Below, in pieces: positions 44,047 through 53,246 of a DNA stretch of 64,000 nucleotides. Each line of letters opens with the position of its first letter. Position 1 is the first letter of the stretch. Made by a program: the position numbers and the translations under genes. A model generated the notes under the pieces. That model made no database searches and was not told where the DNA came from. It saw only the letters and a list, made by a program, of their open reading frames with translations. This DNA comes from Bradyrhizobium sp. CCBAU 53351 (GTDB taxonomy: Bacteria; Pseudomonadota; Alphaproteobacteria; Rhizobiales; Xanthobacteraceae): the NCBI RefSeq assembly GCF_015291745.1, contig NZ_CP030059.1, forward strand, positions 4,925,501 through 4,989,500, read 5' to 3'.

Positions 44047-45954
44047 CTATGCCTGCACCACCTCATGGCGCATTACGAACGGCGCGAGCAGTGTGTGCAC
44101 TTCGCCCGCAACCGCTTCGCGCTGATCCTCCGCCAACCCCGTCAGCGTGACAGTCGCGATGGACCCGTGGCTGCCATGGGCACCGACCTTGACCTTGCAA
44201 TCGATGCCGCGCTCGACCAGTGGCGCGAGCACCTTGGTGAAGACGCGCTCGGCCGCGTCCCAGCGCAGCTGCGGCTTGAACACCTTGCCGACACCGGTCA
44301 CCGGCATCGGATCGATCGGGATGACCTGCACCGGGACGGCGGCCCGCTCCGGCGTGCGCTCGCGCACCCACGTTTCCAGTTCGCCCGGCTCGACCTTGGC
44401 GCCCGGCTTCAACTGCACGTAGCCCACAGGCAATTCGCCGGCATAGGCGTCGGGCTGGCCGACCACGGCAGCGAAGCCGACCGCGGGATGGCGGAACATG
44501 ATCTCCTCGATCGGCGCCGGGTCGATGTTGTGGCCGCCGCGGATCACCAGGTCCTTGGCGCGGCCGGTGATCCAGAGATAGCCGTCGGCATCGAGCCGGC
44601 CGAGATCGCCGGAATTGACCCAGACGTCGTCGATGAAGGCGCCCTTGTTGTGCTCGTCGTTGAGGTAGCCGCTGAACACGCCCGGCCCGGCCATGATGAC
44701 GACGCCGATCTCGTCAGGCTTGCAGTCGCGGATCAGGCGGCCGTCGGCGTCGAGCTGCACGATGCGCACGCGCGCATAAGGCATCGGCAAGCCGACGGAG
44801 CCGAGCCGGATCGGTCGTGACGGATAAGCCAGCGTGTGCACGCTCGACGTCTCGGTCATGCCGTAGACTTCGACCACCGGCAGCTTCAGTTTCTCCTGGA
44901 TCGCAGAGCCGACGGCGACGGGGATCGCCGAACCGCCGCCGGCGGCATATTTCAGGCTGGAGATATCGGCATTGCCCGGCGGCACCGCGAGCGTTGCAGC
45001 CAGCACCGTCGGCACGCTCGACAGCGCCTCGGGCTTGAAGCGCTCGACCAGTCCCCAGATGTTCTTCACCGCATTCTGATTGCGCCAGCCGCTCGGCGAC
45101 AGCACGACCAGCGAGCCCCCGCTCGACAGCATCGTCAGCACCTGTGTCAGCGATCCCCCGACGTGAAACAGCGGCATGCCGAACAGCAAATTGGTCCCGG
45201 GCTTCCCCTTCAGCAGCAGATTGAGCGCCCAGGCCTGATAGACCTGGTTGGTATGGGTGTGCCGCACCAGCTTCGGCGTGCCGGTGGTGCCGCCGGTGTG
45301 GAAATAGGCGGCGATGTCACTGCCGCGAATCTTGCGCCCGCTGACGAGCCGATCCGACGGCTGCTGCTTGATCAGGTCGCCAAAGGCGAAGATGCCCTTG
45401 TCCGGATCGCCGCCGCCGAACACCTGCACGATCGCCTTGAGGTGCTTGAGCTGCGGGCGGATCTGCTCGACCTTCTGCCAGATGTCGGTGCCCGGCATCG
45501 GCCCGAGCGCGACCAGGATCTTGGTGTTCGCAGCTTCCAGGATTTCCGCGATCTGGTGCGGTTCGAGCAGCGGATTAACGGGATTGGCGATGCCGGCGGC
45601 CTCCGCGCCGAACAGCGTCACGAAGGCATCGGGCACCAGCGGCAGCATGAAGCTGATGACGTCGCCCTTCTCCGCGCCGAGCGCGTGAAACATGTTGGCG
45701 GCCTGCGTGACGCGCGCAATGAAATCACGGTACGTGACCACGACCGGCGTGTCGGCGGGATCGGCATTCTGCAGAAACTGGAGCGCCGCTCCGTCGGGGT
45801 TGCGCGCCGCGCCTAACGTGATGGCGTCGTAAGTGCTCTCGGCTGCGATGCGCTCGGCGTAGGGCACCTGCTGGAAGGCCTGCACCTCCGCGTCGGTCTG
45901 AAGATCAGGATAGTCGTTGCCGATGAGCCGATCGAGCGCGTGGATGCCCGCCAT
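44047..45954 (-). CDS. Acyl-CoA synthetase (AMP-forming)
   Basis: 635-residue ANL-superfamily ligase activating a carboxylic or fatty acid through an acyl-adenylate. The P-loop FHTGGTTGTPKLVRHTH is near residue 213, the later motif is VYGMTETSS, and the hinge segment is LWITGRAKDLVIRGGHNI. It is longer than most (~540-560) because of an extra C-terminal ~70 residues after EPGELETWVRERTPERA. ATG 45954 follows GGGAGGACGG; an upstream in-frame start is less likely. The chain-length specificity is unknown. Confidence 0.9.
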   Translation of the reverse strand: MAGIHALDRLIGNDYPDLQTDAEVQAFQQVPYAERIAAESTYDAITLGAARNPDGAALQFLQNADPADTPVVVTYRDFIARVTQAANMFHALGAEKGDVISFMLPLVPDAFVTLFGAEAAGIANPVNPLLEPHQIAEILEAANTKILVALGPMPGTDIWQKVEQIRPQLKHLKAIVQVFGGGDPDKGIFAFGDLIKQQPSDRLVSGRKIRGSDIAAYFHTGGTTGTPKLVRHTHTNQVYQAWALNLLLKGKPGTNLLFGMPLFHVGGSLTQVLTMLSSGGSLVVLSPSGWRNQNAVKNIWGLVERFKPEALSSVPTVLAATLAVPPGNADISSLKYAAGGGSAIPVAVGSAIQEKLKLPVVEVYGMTETSSVHTLAYPSRPIRLGSVGLPMPYARVRIVQLDADGRLIRDCKPDEIGVVIMAGPGVFSGYLNDEHNKGAFIDDVWVNSGDLGRLDADGYLWITGRAKDLVIRGGHNIDPAPIEEIMFRHPAVGFAAVVGQPDAYAGELPVGYVQLKPGAKVEPGELETWVRERTPERAAVPVQVIPIDPMPVTGVGKVFKPQLRWDAAERVFTKVLAPLVERGIDCKVKVGAHGSHGSIATVTLTGLAEDQREAVAGEVHTLLAPFVMRHEVVQA

Positions 45955-46203
45955 GGAATTCCGTCCTCCCTCAGGTTCATTTCCCCGCCTCCTGTCTTTT
46001 GACATTTTGGGTCGACGAGGCCCGGACCGGTGACCGGTCGAGCGCGGACAGAATGATGGATGATTTGGCGTTCGTCCATTCCCTAACGAGTGCGGCGATC
46101 AGGCTCGGCCTGGACGGCCATTGAACCTCCACGCCCGATCCGGGGACCAAAAACCGGCACTGGACTTTCTTGCCAGCGTCCTGCCGCAAAACTCGAGGTT
46201 ATC

Positions 46204-47283
46204 ATGATTGGGCCCCTGCGAGACCGCTTCACACGGCTGATCGTCGCGCTCGTCCTCGTCCCGGCCATCGCCCTGCCCTGCACCGCGCTCGCCGACAGCC
46301 AGTTCGACAAGATGCGCGCCAAGATCGCGGCCTTCGTCGCCGACAAGATGGAGAAGCTGGGCGGCTCGCGCATCATCTACAAGGTGGACAGCGAGGGTTT
46401 GCGCCAGAGCGTCGTCACGGATTTGCGCGACGACGTCTACAAGACTCTGCGCGAAGGCAAGGTCGCCTTTTCGGGCCTTGCGATCCGCGACGGCGGCGTC
46501 GAATTGAGGATCGCGGACGCCAAGGGCCGCGAGCAACTCGCCCGCAAGCTCGCATCAGATGCGGAGGGACTGCCCTCGCACGCGCTCACCGTGACGGATG
46601 GCGGCGACGGGCTGGTCAGGCTCGCGCCGACCGATGCCGCATCGGCTGCGCGGCTGCGCGATCTCGTCGACGATTCCATCGCCATGATCGAGCAGCGCCT
46701 CAAGGACGCCGGCATCAAGCTCGCCAGCGTCCAGCCGGATGGAACGGATCGCATTCGCATCTTCCTGCCCGGCATGATGGAGCCCGAACGGATCACCGCG
46801 ACCTTTGCCAGGAAGGTCAAGGTCAGCTTCCGCCTGATCGATCTCTCGATGGCGCCGGAGCAGGCACAATCCGCCACGCCTCCGGCGGGCACGGAAGTCC
46901 TGCTCGGCCTCAAGGACAACAAGCCCTATCTCGTTGCCAGGGACAGCGCGCTCGAGGGCGACGACATCAGCCATGCGGGCCCGGGATTTGCGAGCGGCAC
47001 GAAGGACCCGATCGCCTCGTTCCGCTTCAACGGCCGCGGCACGCGCCGCTTCGCCCATATCACCGCAGAGAATATCGGAAAACCCTTCGCCATCGTGCTC
47101 GACGACAGGGTGATCTCCGCCCCCGTGATCCGCGAACCCATCACCGGCGGCTCGGGGCAGATCTCCGGCAATTTCACCCTGGAGGAAGCGAGCAGCGTGG
47201 CCATGATGCTGCGCGCCGGCTCACTGCCGGGACATCTTGGCCTCATCGAGCAGCAGGTCGTGCAGCCCGCCGCCAAGCCATAA
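46204..47283 (+). CDS. SecD periplasmic-domain-like protein lacking the SecD membrane domain
   Basis: 359 residues. The N-terminus has one hydrophobic segment that looks like a signal peptide or anchor (LIVALVLVPAIALPCTALA). The rest resembles the SecD P1 region: SRIIYKVDSEGLRQSV, a middle DSIAMIEQRLKDAGIK repeat unit, and the SecD-typical end AITAENIGKPFAIVLDDRVISAPVI-like text followed by SGNFTLEEASSVAMMLRAGSLPG. SecD would then continue into five membrane spans; here the protein ends about 20 residues later. It is either a dedicated periplasmic relative or a truncated paralogue. No secF is adjacent. Confidence 0.8.
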   Translation: MIGPLRDRFTRLIVALVLVPAIALPCTALADSQFDKMRAKIAAFVADKMEKLGGSRIIYKVDSEGLRQSVVTDLRDDVYKTLREGKVAFSGLAIRDGGVELRIADAKGREQLARKLASDAEGLPSHALTVTDGGDGLVRLAPTDAASAARLRDLVDDSIAMIEQRLKDAGIKLASVQPDGTDRIRIFLPGMMEPERITATFARKVKVSFRLIDLSMAPEQAQSATPPAGTEVLLGLKDNKPYLVARDSALEGDDISHAGPGFASGTKDPIASFRFNGRGTRRFAHITAENIGKPFAIVLDDRVISAPVIREPITGGSGQISGNFTLEEASSVAMMLRAGSLPGHLGLIEQQVVQPAAKP

Positions 47284-47524
47284 GCCGAAGATCGCCCCCG
47301 CCCTGGGGCAGCAGCCCCCTCCGCGCCGCCGCCCCTGCCCGAATCACGGCCGCCGCGGGCTACCGGACAACCAACGGGCAATTGCCGAAACGCCCGATCG
47401 GGCTAAAATTTGCCTCTTGCGACATGGCGGCTGAAGGCTTCATTTCAGGCGGCCGTCATGCGATTTCGGCTATACGTGTCGAGCACACCGACCAGGACTG
47501 AAGGCCTTACGCGGGATTAGTACC

Positions 47525-48331
47525 ATGCCGTCCGGCAGCGCAGACATTTCCTCGATCCTCGACCGCATTCTCGAGGCGGCCACGGACAACCTCAGGATCG
47601 CGAAGATCCTGGTGCAGATGGGCCTCGATCCCAACAACGTCACCTACGACGCGATCTTCAACCGGCTGCTGGAGATCTTCGTCAGCAACATCACGCTGGC
47701 CAATATGTTCGCCGTGGTCGGGGCGGTCTTCTTCGTCGCCACCCTCTTGATGCGGACGATGGTGCCGCTGCGCGTCGCCAACATGATCGGCTGCGCGTTC
47801 TTTGCGATCTTCGGCGCGCTGTCCGCCAACGTCGCAACGTTCCTGCTCTATCTGCTGATGCTTCCGATCAACGCCTTGCGCCTGCGGCAGATGCTCAAGC
47901 TGGTCAAGAAGGCGCGCCATGCCGCCGAAGGCGACATGTCGATCGAATGGCTCAAGCCCTTCATGACCGAGCGCAGATATCGCCGCGGCGACACGCTGTT
48001 CAAGCTGGGCGATTCGGCGAAGGAAATGCTCCTCACGGTCACCGGCAAGTTCCTGGTCAAGGAGATCAACGTCGAGATCGGGCCGGGCGCACTGATGGGC
48101 GAGCTCGGCTTCCTGACGCCCGATAACCGGCGCACCGGAACGATCGAATGCATCGAAGACGGCCAGGTGCTCACGATCACCTATGACCGGCTGCTCGAGA
48201 TCTACTTCCAGGATCCGCAATTCGGCTATTATTTCCTGGTGCTGACCAGCCAGCGCCTCCTGCAGAACATCGATCGCCTGCAGAAGCAGCTGGCGACGGA
48301 ACGGGCCGCCACGACGAACAGGATCGCGTGA
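47525..48331 (+). CDS. Popeye-like membrane protein with cyclic-nucleotide-binding domain
   Basis: 268 residues. Three hydrophobic segments (~58-78, ~84-105, ~108-128) precede a cNMP-binding domain (~145-250). The phosphate-binding cassette is GELGFLTPDNRRTGTI, with the glutamate and arginine expected for nucleotide contact. This three-span plus cNMP arrangement is that of bacterial Popeye-domain-like proteins. The partner signal could be cAMP; a cyclase is at the window's left end, but linkage is not implied. Start ATG 47525. Confidence 0.82.
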   Translation: MPSGSADISSILDRILEAATDNLRIAKILVQMGLDPNNVTYDAIFNRLLEIFVSNITLANMFAVVGAVFFVATLLMRTMVPLRVANMIGCAFFAIFGALSANVATFLLYLLMLPINALRLRQMLKLVKKARHAAEGDMSIEWLKPFMTERRYRRGDTLFKLGDSAKEMLLTVTGKFLVKEINVEIGPGALMGELGFLTPDNRRTGTIECIEDGQVLTITYDRLLEIYFQDPQFGYYFLVLTSQRLLQNIDRLQKQLATERAATTNRIA

Positions 48332-48338
48332 CCGACAC

Positions 48339-48980
48339 TCAGCTCAGCAGCAGCGCCATGCCCGGATCGCCCTTCTCCATTGCGCGCCGATAGGCTGGAC
48401 GACCGCCGATGCGGCCGAGATATTTGACCACGTTCGGGCAACGCTGGAGGTCATAACGCTGGAAGTAGCGCATCGTGGTGAGCGAGAAGCCGATCATGAT
48501 GTCGGCGGTGGTGAAGGTGGTGCCGGCCAGATATTCGGCATCGCGGACGCGCGCATCGACCAGATCGAAGGCACGGTCGACGCGCCCTTTGGTGGCGACC
48601 AGCATCGAATTGTCCTCGGCGAGCTTGAGCCGGCTCAGGATCATCAGGCGGCCCATGCCGGCCTGCAGCGTGCCGTTGGCAAAGTGAAACCAGTACAGGA
48701 ACTGGGCGAAATCCGGATCATCGGGCCGGGGCACGAGGCGCCCATTGCCATATCTGGCCATGATGTAGTCGACGATGGCGCCGGATTCGGCCAGCACGAG
48801 ATCGCCGTCGGTGATCACCGGCGCCGCCCCGATCGGATGCAGCGCCTTGTAGTCGGGCGGCGCCAGCATGGTGACGGGATCGCGGGTGTAGCGCTTCAGC
48901 TCGTAAGGAATGGCCAGCTCCTCACAGAGCCAGACGATGCGCTCGGACTGCGATTTGCCGAGATGATGGACAGTGAGCAT
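48339..48980 (-). CDS. Glutathione S-transferase family protein
   Basis: 213-residue GST-fold protein. The N-terminal thioredoxin-like domain starts MLTVHHLGKSQSERIVWLCEEL and has the glutathione-site LAESGAIVDYIM. The helical domain has YLAGTTFTTADIMIGFSL. The N-terminal SQSERI places a serine at the catalytic position. It converges on the Popeye-like gene with 7 bases between stops. The substrate is unknown. Confidence 0.9.
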   Translation of the reverse strand: MLTVHHLGKSQSERIVWLCEELAIPYELKRYTRDPVTMLAPPDYKALHPIGAAPVITDGDLVLAESGAIVDYIMARYGNGRLVPRPDDPDFAQFLYWFHFANGTLQAGMGRLMILSRLKLAEDNSMLVATKGRVDRAFDLVDARVRDAEYLAGTTFTTADIMIGFSLTTMRYFQRYDLQRCPNVVKYLGRIGGRPAYRRAMEKGDPGMALLLS

Positions 48981-49185
48981 GACGCCTCCTGGAAGCGCAA
49001 ATTGGACCAGCCGCGAGGTATCTTACGCCCTCGTTCGGAGAGGTGTGCGTCGTACTTCCCTCTCCCCCGGAATTTTGCGGATATGATCGGGCACGCGAAA
49101 TGAACCTCGCCAACGCGTTCTGGGTGCTCCGCCGCAAAACCGCCCCAAAAACCGAATGGTAACCATGGTGGGCTAGGGTAATGAC

Positions 49186-49983
49186 GTGACCAATTCTCCG
49201 ACGATCCTGATGTTCGATTCCGGCCTTGGCGGGCTCACGGTGCTGCGTGAGGTCGTGGCGGCGCGCGCCGACGCGCACTTTGTCTACGTCGCCGACGACG
49301 CCTTCTTCCCCTACGGCCACCACAGCGAGGACGAGATCATCGCCCGCGTCGTGCCGCTGATGGGGGAGCTGATCGGCACGCATGACCCTGATATCGTCGT
49401 CATCGCCTGCAACACGGCGTCCACCCTGGTCCTGTCTCACTTGCGCGCCGCCTATTCCGTGCCCTTCGTCGGCACCGTGCCGGCGATCAAGCCGGCCTGC
49501 GCACAGTCGAGGACCCGCCGCGTCTCGGTGCTCGGCACGAAGGGAACGGTGAAGCGCGAATACACCAAGGCCCTGATCCGCGATTTCGCGCAAGGCTGCG
49601 AGGTGACGCTGGTCGGCTCACCCGAGCTCGCCTCGCTCGCCGAAGCCGCGCTTGGCGGCCACCCGATCAGCGACGGCGACGTCCTTGCCGAGCTCGCCCC
49701 CTGCTTCGTCGGCGATGCCGAGGACGCCGGCGCACGCACCGATACAATCGTGCTCGCCTGCACCCATTATCCGCTGCTGCTGGACCGTCTGAAGCGGCTG
49801 GCACCCTGGCCGGTCGACTGGATCGATCCGGCGCCGGCAATCGCCCGCCGCGTCTCGGATCTACTCGGCCCGCGCACTGGCGACATCGTGCAGTCCGGCG
49901 CCGAGATGATCTTCACCTCGAACCGCGCGCACGGCCTTTCGGCCACGCTGACGCCGTTCTTCGGCGGGCGCGCGCTGGCCTGA
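49186..49983 (+). CDS. murI: Glutamate racemase
   Basis: 265-residue enzyme producing D-glutamate for peptidoglycan. Both catalytic cysteines are present: C75 in IACNTAST and C192 in LACTHYPLLLD. Also conserved are FDSGLGGLTVL and the FFPYGHHSEDEI loop, which has FFPYG where many have PYG. The GTG start at 49186 gives the usual N-terminus. No clear ribosome site; AGGGTAATGAC upstream is weak. Confidence 0.94.
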   Translation: MTNSPTILMFDSGLGGLTVLREVVAARADAHFVYVADDAFFPYGHHSEDEIIARVVPLMGELIGTHDPDIVVIACNTASTLVLSHLRAAYSVPFVGTVPAIKPACAQSRTRRVSVLGTKGTVKREYTKALIRDFAQGCEVTLVGSPELASLAEAALGGHPISDGDVLAELAPCFVGDAEDAGARTDTIVLACTHYPLLLDRLKRLAPWPVDWIDPAPAIARRVSDLLGPRTGDIVQSGAEMIFTSNRAHGLSATLTPFFGGRALA

Positions 49984-50044
49984 CCTTGCGCCTCGGTGCT
50001 GCGCTGCTAGGCTTTGCCGTAGTCACCTAGCTGCAGGCCTTTCC

Positions 50045-50818
50045 ATGTCGATCCCGTCCACGCCACTCAACCGTCTCCGCCAGCTCTGGCGCGACGGGCG
50101 CCCCGCCTTCGGCGCGATCGCGACCATCCCGAGCGTGCAGATGGTGCAGATCATGGCGCGCTCGCTCGACTGGATCATCGTCGATCTCGAGCATGGACCG
50201 ATCGGGCTGACCGAAGCGCACGCGATGATCGCCGCGACGACGGGCACGCCGTGCACGCCCCTGGTGCGGATCGCGGCCAACGAGCCGTGGCTTGCCAAGG
50301 CGCCGATGGACATCGGTGCCTTCGGTATCAACTTCCCGATGATCACCAGCCGCGCGGACGCCGAAAAGGCGGTGCGCAGCGTACGCTATCCGCCGCGCGG
50401 CGATCGGCTCTGGGGTCCCTTCCATGCCCCGTTCCGCTGGGGCCAGTCGATGCCGGACTACATGGCCAGCGCCGACGACGAGATGATCTGCATGATCACC
50501 ATCGAGCATGTCGAGGCTGTCAACCGCATCGACGAGATCATGGCGACGCCGGGCATCGACGTCGCGGTGATCGGCCCCGGCGATCTCGCGACGTCCATCA
50601 ACAAGCGCGGCCAGATGGACGATCCGGAATTGCTGGAGCTGGTCGCGCGCGCGGAGGCCGGCATTCTCAGAAGCGGCGTGCCGATCGGCGGCGTTGCCCG
50701 CACCGCCGACCAGGCCAACGCGCTTGTCGATCGCGGCTACCGCGCCATCGCGCTCGGCTTCGACTGGTCGCTTTTCCAGCGCGGCATCATGGGGGCGTTC
50801 GACGGCATCAAGCGCTGA
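50045..50818 (+). CDS. HpcH/HpaI-family aldolase
   Basis: 257-residue class II (metal-dependent) aldolase of the HpaI/GarL kind, which splits 2-keto-hydroxy acids to pyruvate plus an aldehyde. Motifs: IIVDLEHGPIGLTEAHAMI, RIAANEPW, the metal glutamate region MICMITIEHVEAV and VIGPGDLATSINKRG. It follows murI by 61 bases, with its own start at ATG 50045. Substrate unknown. Confidence 0.9.
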   Translation: MSIPSTPLNRLRQLWRDGRPAFGAIATIPSVQMVQIMARSLDWIIVDLEHGPIGLTEAHAMIAATTGTPCTPLVRIAANEPWLAKAPMDIGAFGINFPMITSRADAEKAVRSVRYPPRGDRLWGPFHAPFRWGQSMPDYMASADDEMICMITIEHVEAVNRIDEIMATPGIDVAVIGPGDLATSINKRGQMDDPELLELVARAEAGILRSGVPIGGVARTADQANALVDRGYRAIALGFDWSLFQRGIMGAFDGIKR

Positions 50819-50885
50819 GCGAGCTGATTGCCACCTTGCCGGGAACCGCGACGCTGCTAGGGTCGCGCCCGGGAGGAAAACAACC

Positions 50886-51269
50886 ATGCTCAAAAAGACT
50901 TTGCTCGCTTTGACCTTTGCCGGCCTTGCCGTGGCCGCCTTCGCCCAGCAGCCCGGAATCAAGCGCACTCCGCTTCAGAAGGTCGAATTCCCGGAGGGCC
51001 ATAATACCGTCACTGCCATCGCGGAAATCCCGGCCGGGGGCACCGCCGGACGTCATACCCATCCCGGCATCGAGACCGGCTACGTCCTGGAAGGCGAGCT
51101 GAACCTCCTGATTGATGGGCAGCCCGAGAAAACCCTGAAAGCCGGCGATTCCTACCAGATCCCGGCAGGTGTCGTGCATGACGCCAAGGCTCATGGCGAT
51201 AAGGCTATGAAAGTGCTGGGAGTTTACGTCGTCGACAAGACCAAGCCGCTGGCCTCGCCGGCGCCCTGA
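50886..51269 (+). CDS. Secreted cupin-domain protein
   Basis: 127 residues: signal peptide MLKKTLLALTFAGLAVAAFA, then a single cupin with the metal motif GGTAGRHTHPGIETGYVLEG and the second motif LKAGDSYQIPAGVVHDAK. The ATG follows GGGAGGAAAACAACC. The exported cupin may bind a metal and a small ligand in the periplasm. An enzymatic role is uncertain. Confidence 0.88.
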   Translation: MLKKTLLALTFAGLAVAAFAQQPGIKRTPLQKVEFPEGHNTVTAIAEIPAGGTAGRHTHPGIETGYVLEGELNLLIDGQPEKTLKAGDSYQIPAGVVHDAKAHGDKAMKVLGVYVVDKTKPLASPAP

Positions 51270-51374
51270 TGCGTCGAACCGACCGACCCCAGGCGGGTTG
51301 GTTCGTGCTAAAGCAGGCGGCGAGCGGGAACCCGCTCGCTGCACATTTTTTCATCTGCGGGAATTGAACGAGCG

Positions 51375-52142
51375 ATGCGCGGGACGCCCAAAACCATTTC
51401 GCTGCCGCGCCGCCTGATTTGCGACCTCATGCGGGCGTCGATGGACGTGCCGTTCGTGTCGCTGTCTCGTTCGCTCCAGATCCGCCCCCTGCTGGAGGCC
51501 CGCGCCGGCGCAGCCGCGCCCGCCGGCTGGGCCGCGATGTTCGTCAAGGCCTTCGCCCTGGTCGCCAGGGACGAGCCGATCCTGCGCACCGTCTACGCCA
51601 AATGGCCCCGTCCCACGCTCTACGAGCTGCCCAGGAGCGTGGCTCTGGTGGCAATTGCCCGGGTCGAGGCTGGCGAGGAATGCGTGATGCCGCAGCGAAT
51701 CGCGGCGCCCGAGGCCATGGCACTGGCCGCGGTCGAGGCGGAGATCCGGCGCGCCAAGACGGCACCGATTGACGACGTCCCGATGTTCCGCAAGATCATG
51801 CGGGCGACCCGCCTGCCGCTGCCGCTGCGCCGCCTGTCCTGGGCCATCGGCCTGAATTTCGGCCGGCAGCGCGGCAACTGGTTCGGCAGCTTCGCGGTCA
51901 GCTCGGTGGCCGCCTATGGCGGCGGCGAGCTCCATCCGGTCACGCCGGGCCCCTTCATCGTCAGCTACGGATTGGTCGAGCCCGACCAGACCATCCACGT
52001 CGTGATCCGCTGGGATCACCGGGTCACGGACGCTGCCCCCATTGCCCGGGTCCTGACCCGGCTGGAACAGGTCCTGAACACTGAAATCGCTGCCGAATTG
52101 CGAGCGGCCGGCGCAAAGCCGATCCGGGCGGTCGGGACGTGA
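51375..52142 (+). CDS. Stand-alone 2-oxoacid dehydrogenase E2-type acyltransferase-fold protein
   Basis: 255 residues resembling the catalytic (CAT-like) domain of dihydrolipoyl acyltransferases: RRLICDLMRASMDVPFVSLS at the start, then a SVAAYGGGELHPVTPGPFIVSYG stretch, and the C-terminal active-site motif IRWDHRVTDAAP (HxxxD). There is no lipoyl domain, no E1/E3-binding domain and no dehydrogenase genes nearby. It therefore cannot be a normal E2; it may be a free acyltransferase. Active histidine and aspartate are kept, so activity is plausible. Confidence 0.75.
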   Translation: MRGTPKTISLPRRLICDLMRASMDVPFVSLSRSLQIRPLLEARAGAAAPAGWAAMFVKAFALVARDEPILRTVYAKWPRPTLYELPRSVALVAIARVEAGEECVMPQRIAAPEAMALAAVEAEIRRAKTAPIDDVPMFRKIMRATRLPLPLRRLSWAIGLNFGRQRGNWFGSFAVSSVAAYGGGELHPVTPGPFIVSYGLVEPDQTIHVVIRWDHRVTDAAPIARVLTRLEQVLNTEIAAELRAAGAKPIRAVGT

Positions 52143-52158
52143 TTCCGGGCCATTCGCA

Positions 52159-52188
52159 TTGACAGCGAACCCCAAACTCCCCTAAAAG
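52159..52188 (+). promoter_or_regulatory. Predicted rpsD promoter
   Basis: TTGACA (52159-52164) and TAAAAG (52183-52188) separated by 18 bases, about 155 bases upstream of the rpsD ATG. Good -35, fair -10. Confidence 0.55.
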
Positions 52189-52197
52189 CCGCCTGCT

Positions 52198-52219
52198 CGC
52201 GGGCCGATTTCGGCCCGCG
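52198..52219 (+). promoter_or_regulatory. Hairpin in the rpsD 5' leader
   Basis: A perfect 9-bp GC stem CGCGGGCCG / CGGCCCGCG with an ATTT loop just after the predicted transcription start. No T-tract follows, so it is not a terminator. It could be part of an S4-responsive leader or a stability element. Confidence 0.5.
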
Positions 52220-52341
52220 AAGCGTTTCGCGACCCGTGGTCCACTCCCTTGAGCTTTGGGGATCGGACCTGTCGGTGCCGGGATCCATCCCGTCACACAG
52301 GAGGGCGCGTTTCCTCAAACCATGCAACCGAAGAGGACGCG

Positions 52342-52959
52342 ATGACTAAGCGCAGTGAGGCGAAGTACAAGATCGATCGCCGTATGGGCCAGAACATCTG
52401 GGGCCGCCCGAAGAGCCCCGTGAACCGCCGCGAGTACGGCCCCGGCCAGCACGGCCAGCGCCGCAAGGGCAAGCTCTCCGACTTCGGCGTGCAGCTGCGC
52501 GCCAAGCAGAAGCTGAAGGGCTACTACGCCAACATCAGCGAGCGTCAGTTCCACGGCATCTATGTCGAGGCGAGCCGCCTCAAGGGTGACACCGGCGAGA
52601 ACCTGATCGGTCTGCTCGAGCGCCGTCTCGACGCGGTCGTGTACCGCGCCAAGTTCGTCTCGACGATCTTTGCCGCCCGCCAGTTCATCAACCACGGCCA
52701 CATCAAGGTGAACGGCCGCAAGGTCAACATCTCGAGCTATCAGCTCAAGGTCGGCGACGTGATCGAGGTCAAGGAAGCCTCCAAGCAGCTGGCCCATGTG
52801 CTCGAAGCCAGCCAGCTCCCCGAGCGCGACACGCCCGACTATCTCGAAGTCGACCACGGCAAGATGACTGCTAAGTACATCCGCATCCCCGGCCTCTCCG
52901 ACGTGCCGTTCCCGGTGCAGATGGAGCCCCATCTGGTCGTCGAATTCTATTCGCGCTGA
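52342..52959 (+). CDS. rpsD: 30S ribosomal protein S4
   Basis: 205-residue ribosome-assembly protein that binds 16S rRNA first. It starts [20 protein letters not shown] and has [21 protein letters not shown]. The S4 RNA-binding domain has [37 protein letters not shown] (split). It has no N-terminal zinc cysteines, as is usual in alphaproteobacteria. Monocistronic: own promoter upstream, strong terminator after. Start ATG 52342 preceded by GAAGAGGACGCG. Confidence 0.97.
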   Translation: MTKRSEAKYKIDRRMGQNIWGRPKSPVNRREYGPGQHGQRRKGKLSDFGVQLRAKQKLKGYYANISERQFHGIYVEASRLKGDTGENLIGLLERRLDAVVYRAKFVSTIFAARQFINHGHIKVNGRKVNISSYQLKVGDVIEVKEASKQLAHVLEASQLPERDTPDYLEVDHGKMTAKYIRIPGLSDVPFPVQMEPHLVVEFYSR

Positions 52960-52981
52960 TAAGCACGGCAGAACGACATTC

Positions 52982-53010
52982 AAAGGCCCCGGTTTCCGGG
53001 GCCTTTTTTT
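52982..53010 (+). terminator. Intrinsic terminator of rpsD
   Basis: AAAGGCCCCGG-TTT-CCGGGGCCTTT, an 11-bp perfect stem, followed by a run of seven T. Confidence 0.95.
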
Positions 53011-53030
53011 ATGGTATCCTACAATTATTG

Positions 53031-53246
53031 ATGTCCCAGACTGCCGACCAGCTCACTAATATCGTTCCATCGGCAACGCCTTCGGAAGCGGAGCTCGAGG
53101 CATGGGCCAAGCTGCCCCGCGACGAGCAGGTCCGCCGATATCAAGCCCTGTTCGCTCAGCCCGATTGCAACAATTTCACTTCGGACACTCCGGAAGATAT
53201 CCTCGCTGCCGCGCGGCGACGTGTTGCTCGGCGGCGCCATGGCTGA
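53031..53246 (+). CDS. Probable antitoxin of a ParE-type module
   Basis: 71 residues, helical and charged, with no canonical ribbon-helix-helix obvious to me: SEAELEAWAKLPRDEQVRRYQAL, then TPEDILAAARRRVARRRHG. The role is inferred from position: the 8-base overlap with a ParE-like toxin gene is the typical antitoxin-toxin order. ATG 53031 is used; an in-frame TTG just before is possible. It lies right after the rpsD terminator, so it must have its own promoter. Confidence 0.65.
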   Translation: MSQTADQLTNIVPSATPSEAELEAWAKLPRDEQVRRYQALFAQPDCNNFTSDTPEDILAAARRRVARRRHG

